DNA from: an uncultured Clostridiaceae bacterium | Lineage (GTDB): Bacteria; Bacillota; Clostridia; Clostridiales; Oxobacteraceae | Length of the DNA stretch: 6,083 nucleotides | Reading direction: 5' to 3' | Assembly (NCBI GenBank): GCA_937900065.1 | Contig: CALCDS010000257.1 | Coordinates: 1-6,083, forward strand | Shown: one piece after another, positions 1 to 3,635 of the stretch | Layout of the letters: each line of letters starts with the position of its first letter | Numbering within the stretch: the stretch's first letter is position 1 | The notes under the pieces: model-generated | Told to the model about the DNA's origin: nothing | Seen by the model: the letters and a program-made list of their open reading frames with translations, nothing else | Database searches by the model: none | Made by a program: the position numbers and the translations under genes

Positions 1-3
1 AAC

Positions 4-9
4 AGGAGG
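4..9 (+). promoter_or_regulatory. Shine-Dalgarno site for the TauE/SafE-cupredoxin gene
   Basis: AGGAGG lies 7 bases before the ATG at 17, which is good spacing and supports that start. However, the same bases are also open in the reading frame of the gene right back to the window edge (the codons read Thr-Gly-Gly-Leu-Asp before the Met). The site could therefore be a chance match inside a longer gene that starts upstream. Confidence 0.55.
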
Positions 10-16
10 CCTTGAT

Positions 17-1147
17 ATGGAAGCAAAGCTTAACAATGCTTCATATGCCGTATTGTTTGCAGTAGGAATACTTACGTCGATCCACTGCGTAGGTATGTGC
101 GGCGGGATCATGCTTTCACAGAGCATATCAAAGGGAGGTGAAAACAAGTTTCAAGCTGTTTTGCCGGCGCTCTTATACAATTTTGGAAGGGTCGTGTCTT
201 ACACCATACTTGGGGGTTTGGTCGGAGCGCTTGGCTCGGTGTTTTCACTTTCAATAACCGCAAAGGCGTTTATGCAGATATTTGCCGGAGCATTTATGAT
301 AATAATGGGTTTTAATATGGCAGGCTTTAGCCTGTTTAGGAAGTTCAATATAAAGCTTCCTAAAGCCTTTTGCAAACTCAAACGCAGGTCGGGTTCCCCA
401 TTTGTTGTAGGGATTTTAAACGGGCTTATGCCATGCGGTCCCCTTCAAACTATGCAGCTTTTTGCACTTGGCACGGGAAGCGCCCAAAGGGGTGCATTGT
501 CCATGTTCGTGTTTTCAATGGGAACAGTGCCCTTGATGCTTGGTTTCGGGGCTTTATCAGGACTTTTAAGCAGAGGTTACACCAAGAAGATACTCAAATT
601 CAGCGGGATACTTATAATTGTGCTGGGCCTCATAATGGGAAACAGGGGCTTTAAGCTGGCAGGCATAGATTTGAACCCGCTATCCGCGTTTGCCATAGAT
701 TCTAAAACAGATAGGGATTCAAACGCGGTATCCAATCCGAATGTTGCAAAAGCGGTAGTCCAGGACGGGGTCCAAGTCATAAAGATGACTGCCGATAACA
801 GAGGGTATACCCCTAATGCATTTTATGTACAAAAGGGTATTCCGGTAAAATGGGTAATCGATGGAAAAGAAATCAATTCCTGCAATAATGCAATAGTATC
901 CCGAACTTTAAATATTGAGAAAAAAATAAAAAAGGGTGAAAATATAATAGAGTTTACGCCTGACGGCAAAGATATAAATTTTAGCTGCTGGATGGGAATG
1001 ATAAGCGGTGTAATAAAAGTTGTAGATGACCTCGGCTCAGTTGATACGTCAAAGCCTGATCCAACCCTGCCGCCCCCATCGGCCGGACCAAACTGCTGCG
1101 CAGGGCCTGTTGACGAAGGCGGTGAATCGGTACAAAATAGCATATAG
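17..1147 (+). CDS. TauE/SafE (UreH-like) membrane protein fused to a cupredoxin-like domain
   Basis: A 376-residue protein, probably a membrane copper-handling factor; its transport reaction is not established. Residues about 10-210 hold six hydrophobic helices with the family signatures HCVGMCGG (23-30) and MPCGPLQ (138-144), whose cysteines could carry metal through the membrane. After a linker (about 211-249), residues 250-337 form a cupredoxin-like domain. Its likely copper ligands are C289 (in NSCNNAI) and C324 with M326 and M328 (in SCWMGM). With six helices and a cytoplasmic N-terminus this domain would face outside. A Pro-rich tail ends with a vicinal Cys pair, C360-C361. The neighbours (two-component system, csoR, copA) support a copper role. 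Relatives in Clostridia often carry an N-terminal heavy-metal-associated domain, absent here from the ATG at 17; since the frame stays open to base 2, the protein may be longer than the window shows. Family call is firm, start and function less so. Confidence 0.85.
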   Translation: MEAKLNNASYAVLFAVGILTSIHCVGMCGGIMLSQSISKGGENKFQAVLPALLYNFGRVVSYTILGGLVGALGSVFSLSITAKAFMQIFAGAFMIIMGFNMAGFSLFRKFNIKLPKAFCKLKRRSGSPFVVGILNGLMPCGPLQTMQLFALGTGSAQRGALSMFVFSMGTVPLMLGFGALSGLLSRGYTKKILKFSGILIIVLGLIMGNRGFKLAGIDLNPLSAFAIDSKTDRDSNAVSNPNVAKAVVQDGVQVIKMTADNRGYTPNAFYVQKGIPVKWVIDGKEINSCNNAIVSRTLNIEKKIKKGENIIEFTPDGKDINFSCWMGMISGVIKVVDDLGSVDTSKPDPTLPPPSAGPNCCAGPVDEGGESVQNSI

Positions 1148-1151
1148 ATTC

Positions 1152-1168
1152 TTTTGCCAATTGCAAAA
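1152..1168. repeat. Short inverted repeat ahead of the response regulator gene
   Basis: TTTTGC (1152-1157) and GCAAAA (1163-1168) are perfect inverted arms around a 5-base spacer CAATT. It sits in the 49-base gap between the membrane protein gene and the response regulator gene. It lacks the GC-rich stem and T-tract of a terminator. It could be a regulator binding site or a weak RNA hairpin. A 6-bp match of this kind may be chance. Confidence 0.25.
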
Positions 1169-1196
1169 ATATAAGCTTGATAAGAGGTGTTATAGT

Positions 1197-1877
1197 ATGG
1201 ACAATATCTTGATCATAGAGGATGAACAGAAGGTATCTGAAGTTTTAAAAGCTTACCTTGAGAGGGAAGGGTATAAGGTATACTGCACGGCTTACGGCAT
1301 GTCAGGCATCGAGATGTTCAAATCAATGGATTTCAAGCTTATAATACTTGACCTTATGCTCCCTGACATAAGCGGGGAGCAGGTATGCAAAACGATAAGA
1401 GAGATTTCGGATGTGCATATATTTATGCTGACTGCCAAAAGTGCTTTGGACGACAGGATAGAAGGCTTGAATATGGGGGCCGACGAATATTTGGTAAAAC
1501 CTTTCAGCCCCAGGGAGCTGACAGCCAGGGTGAAAGCCCTGTTCAGGAGGCTGGATGACGGAAACGCCAATTTTGCTTTTGATGATGGAAGGCTTTATAT
1601 CGACCGGGACAGGAGGAGCGTAAAGGTAAATGGAGAAGAGGTGGCCTTGACTCCGAATGAATTTGATATACTCTACACTCTTGCCGCAAACAAGGGAAAG
1701 GTATTATCCAGAGAGCAGCTTATAAACAAGGTCTTTGGAATCGACTTTGAAGGATATGACAGGACGGTAGATGTCCATATAAAAAACATACGCAAGAAGA
1801 TAGAGAAGGATACAAGAAATCCTAAATATATCATTACCGTTACTAAAGCAGGGTATAAATTTGGTGGTGAAGATTAA
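1197..1877 (+). CDS. OmpR/PhoB-family response regulator
   Basis: A 226-residue two-component response regulator, a cytoplasmic DNA-binding transcription factor switched by phosphorylation from the kinase encoded next. Residues 1-118 are the receiver domain: acidic pocket E8-D9, phospho-acceptor D52 (in LDLMLP), switch T79 and conserved K101 (KPF). Residues about 128-224 are a winged-helix effector domain with the usual LTPNEFDIL (151-159), LSREQL (170-175) and RTVDVHIKNIRKKI (189-202) segments, ending in a KAGYKF wing. Length is typical. The ATG at 1197 is chosen because AAGAGGTG (1182-1189) precedes it by 7 bases and the receiver domain starts at once. The frame is open upstream to 1026, but that stretch overlaps the previous gene and matches nothing. 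Target genes cannot be read from sequence; a role in copper or envelope stress is inferred only from neighbours. Confidence 0.95.
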   Translation: MDNILIIEDEQKVSEVLKAYLEREGYKVYCTAYGMSGIEMFKSMDFKLIILDLMLPDISGEQVCKTIREISDVHIFMLTAKSALDDRIEGLNMGADEYLVKPFSPRELTARVKALFRRLDDGNANFAFDDGRLYIDRDRRSVKVNGEEVALTPNEFDILYTLAANKGKVLSREQLINKVFGIDFEGYDRTVDVHIKNIRKKIEKDTRNPKYIITVTKAGYKFGGED

Positions 1878-3263
1878 TTGCAGACTATAAGAAAAAGATT
1901 AAGCATATTGTTTTTCATATGCTCGTTTACCGCAATATTGCTGATTGCGCTTTTTGTAAATATAACATTGAACAGCAAGTTCAACCAATACATGGTCGAC
2001 ATACAGAATAAGCGTTTTGAAAGGATCGTATCCTATCTTGAAGACATATATGAGCAAGAAGGCGGATGGAGCGAAAATTCAGGCTTGGAGCTGATGCATG
2101 AAGCATACATGGGGAATTACTGCTTGACACTTAAAAACAAAAACAAGAAGCTTCTATGGGGAATGAACCCTGACGATATAAAAAGCAAGCTCAATCTAAA
2201 TGCAATGCCTGTGAAAAACAGGGGAGTATATACTTCAAGGACCTTTGAGATAAAATCAGGAGGAAATGTGGTGGGGTATGTTGACATAGGGCAGTATTCC
2301 TCTGTACTGATGTCTGAGGAGGATATGGATTTTAAGGCATCCATCAATAAAAGCATTGTGGCAAGCGGCATATTGACCCTCATCGTGATAACGGTGCTGA
2401 GCCTTTATATTTCAAAGCAGTTTTCCATTCCGATAAAGGAGGTGGCCAATATGTCGGCAAATTTGTCGGAAGGAAATTTTGATGCGAAATACAGCGCCAA
2501 GAGTAATATCAAAGAGATTGAGAACCTGAGAAATAGCGTCAATATACTGGCTGAAAAATTAAAAAACCAGGACATGATCAGAAAGAGGCTGGTTTCAGAC
2601 ATATCACATGAGATAAGGACTCCGCTGAATATCCTTCAAAACAACCTGGAGGCTATGATCGACGGCGTATTTCCAGTCACGAAGGAGAGGCTGAACTATC
2701 TCAATGAAGAAGTAATCCGTTTCGGCAGATTACTGAATGATTTGGATGCATTAAAAAAATTTGAATCTGAAAATATAAAACTTGATTTTGAAACAATAGC
2801 TTTGGATGGATTGATTGAAGGCATATGCAGAGATTTTTATATAGCTGCGGAAAATAAAAACATAGAGCTGAAATATCATGCTGAGCCCGGCGATTATCAT
2901 ATGGCCGGTGATGCCGATAAACTAAAGCAGGTATTTATAAATCTTATATCCAATGCCATTAAATTTACCAATACAAAAGGCAGGGTATCGGTCAAATTGC
3001 ATTCCGACAAGGACGATATAATCGCTGAAGTAGAGGATAATGGTGTGGGAATCAAAAGTGAGGATCTGCCTTTTATTTTTGAAAGACTGTATAGAGGGGA
3101 TAAAAGCAGAAACCAGACCGAGGGCAGCGGCATAGGCTTGACTATCGCGAAACATATATTGGAGCTTCATGGTGCAGTGATTGCCGTTAAGAGCAGGGAA
3201 GGGGAAGGCACTTCTTTTAAGATTTGTTTCAAAAGGAATACAAAAAATAAAATCATTGAATGA
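1878..3263 (+). CDS. Membrane sensor histidine kinase, HAMP type
   Basis: A 461-residue sensor kinase partner of the preceding regulator. TM1 lies at about 8-29, an extracytoplasmic sensor region at 31-157, TM2 at about 158-178 and a HAMP linker at 179-231. The dimerisation/phosphoacceptor domain has H244 in SHEIRTPLN. The ATPase domain shows the N-box NLISNAIKF (355-363), G1 DNGVGI (387-392), F-box FIFERLYRGD (399-408) and G2 GSGIGL (416-421), so all catalytic motifs are intact. The gene starts with TTG directly after the regulator's TAA stop. GGTGGTGA (1863-1870), 7 bases upstream, serves as ribosome site, so translation is probably coupled. The start at the end of a transmembrane-proximal basic stretch (RKR) fits the family. 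The ligand is unknown; the sensor region has M73, H74, M78 and C82 close together, which could bind copper, but that is inference. No terminator follows. Confidence 0.95.
   Translation: MQTIRKRLSILFFICSFTAILLIALFVNITLNSKFNQYMVDIQNKRFERIVSYLEDIYEQEGGWSENSGLELMHEAYMGNYCLTLKNKNKKLLWGMNPDDIKSKLNLNAMPVKNRGVYTSRTFEIKSGGNVVGYVDIGQYSSVLMSEEDMDFKASINKSIVASGILTLIVITVLSLYISKQFSIPIKEVANMSANLSEGNFDAKYSAKSNIKEIENLRNSVNILAEKLKNQDMIRKRLVSDISHEIRTPLNILQNNLEAMIDGVFPVTKERLNYLNEEVIRFGRLLNDLDALKKFESENIKLDFETIALDGLIEGICRDFYIAAENKNIELKYHAEPGDYHMAGDADKLKQVFINLISNAIKFTNTKGRVSVKLHSDKDDIIAEVEDNGVGIKSEDLPFIFERLYRGDKSRNQTEGSGIGLTIAKHILELHGAVIAVKSREGEGTSFKICFKRNTKNKIIE
2435..2453 (+). promoter_or_regulatory. Strong Shine-Dalgarno plus in-frame ATG inside the kinase gene
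   Basis: AAAGGAGGTGG (2435-2445) matches the anti-Shine-Dalgarno over nine bases (AAGGAGGTG) and lies 5 to 6 bases before an in-frame ATG (2451-2453, codon 192). Initiation here would give a 270-residue soluble protein with part of the HAMP and the full kinase core. The bases also encode Lys-Glu-Val, a common HAMP sequence, so coincidence is quite possible. Confidence 0.25.
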
Positions 3264-3265
3264 TA

Positions 3266-3294
3266 TTGACAATTCACCATACTAGTATTAATAT
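3266..3294 (+). promoter_or_regulatory. Sigma-A-type promoter of csoR-copA
   Basis: A perfect -35 TTGACA (3266-3271) is followed after exactly 17 bases by a -10-like TAATAT (3289-3294), in an AT-rich stretch. The -35 begins only two bases after the kinase stop codon. Transcription would begin near 3301, just before the GC-rich palindrome. This placement makes csoR-copA a separately regulated unit, with possible read-through from the kinase since no terminator intervenes. Confidence 0.7.
3279..3288. promoter_or_regulatory. Perfect palindrome in the promoter spacer
   Basis: ATACTAGTAT is a perfect 10-base palindrome lying between the -35 and -10 elements and abutting the -10. A bound protein here would touch RNA polymerase. 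It differs from the GC-rich CsoR-type site, so it might serve another regulator. Palindromes of this size also arise by chance several times in 6 kb. Confidence 0.3.
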
Positions 3295-3301
3295 TTATAT
3301 A

Positions 3302-3321
3302 CACCCCACGGGCGTGGGGGG
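3302..3321. promoter_or_regulatory. csoR operator: Probable CsoR operator
   Basis: CCCCACG (3304-3310) and CGTGGGG (3313-3319) form a perfect 7-bp inverted repeat around GG; C3302 and G3321 also pair. Known CsoR operators are GC-rich pseudopalindromes of runs of C and then G flanked by AT-rich DNA, and they sit over the promoter of csoR or copA. This site covers about +2 to +20 relative to the predicted start, where binding would block initiation. A two-base loop makes an RNA terminator hairpin unlikely and there is no T-tract. Confidence 0.65.
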
Positions 3322-3336
3322 ATAGGCGGTGAAAAT

Positions 3337-3603
3337 GTGAACAGCGAACAAAAAAAAGCACTGCAAGCTTTGAAAACGTCAAAGGGCCAGATCGAAGGCA
3401 CGATCAAGATGATAGAAGAAGGCAGGTATTGCGTTGATGTGTCCAATCAGATTCTGGCGGCGCAATCGCTCTTGAAAAAGGCTAATTTATTGATCCTAAA
3501 ACAGCATATGGAGCATTGTGTCAAAGAGGCTTTTGAACATGGAAACGGAGGACAAAAAATAGATGAGATAATAGAAATCCTATCCAAAGTGATGGATAAA
3601 TAA
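3337..3603 (+). CDS. csoR: CsoR-family copper-sensing transcriptional repressor
   Basis: An 88-residue all-helical repressor of the CsoR/RcnR (DUF156) family. It binds the operator when copper-free and releases it on binding Cu(I). The ligand set is complete: C32, H57 and C61, with the same spacing (25 and 4 residues) as C36-H61-C65 of Mycobacterium tuberculosis CsoR. Second-shell Y31 and E77 also match Y35 and E81 of that protein. This favours copper over nickel (RcnR), formaldehyde (FrmR) or persulfide (CstR) sensing. The start is GTG, with GGTGA (3328-3332) four bases upstream; no better start lies in frame. One oddity is the position equivalent to M. tuberculosis R15, thought to contact DNA, which is A11 here, while R52 becomes K48. 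The gene lies 32 bases before copA with no terminator, so the two are almost surely co-transcribed and autoregulated. Confidence 0.93.
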   Translation: MNSEQKKALQALKTSKGQIEGTIKMIEEGRYCVDVSNQILAAQSLLKKANLLILKQHMEHCVKEAFEHGNGGQKIDEIIEILSKVMDK

Positions 3604-3635
3604 TTTGGTTTAAATCTTATAGAAGGTGAGAAAAT

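Noticed and set aside
928..934. The slippery heptamer A-AAA-AAG in the first gene, with a -1 stop at 937-939.
   Set aside because: A slip would cut the cupredoxin domain before its C324/M326/M328 copper motif and leave a broken product. It arises from ordinary ATA-AAA-AAG codon use, and it lowers the weight of the copA site.
1026..1196. A 57-residue N-terminal extension of the response regulator in the same open frame.
   Set aside because: It overlaps the previous gene in another frame, has no recognisable domain, and the ATG at 1197 has a good ribosome site and starts the receiver domain correctly.
1545..1623. AGGAGG followed by an out-of-frame ATG (1555) and a 22-codon open frame inside the regulator gene.
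   Set aside because: The spacing is only four bases, the peptide is short and featureless, and the AGG-rich codon usage makes such sites common here.
3304..3320. A GC-rich hairpin terminator after the kinase gene.
   Set aside because: The loop would be only two bases and the stem is followed by GATAGGCGG rather than a T-tract.
3298..3326. A single CRISPR-repeat-like sequence: the CCCCACG-GG-CGTGGGG palindrome with flanks resembles type I-E repeats.
   Set aside because: There is only one copy, with no spacers and no cas genes, and its position between promoter and csoR start is fully explained as a CsoR operator.
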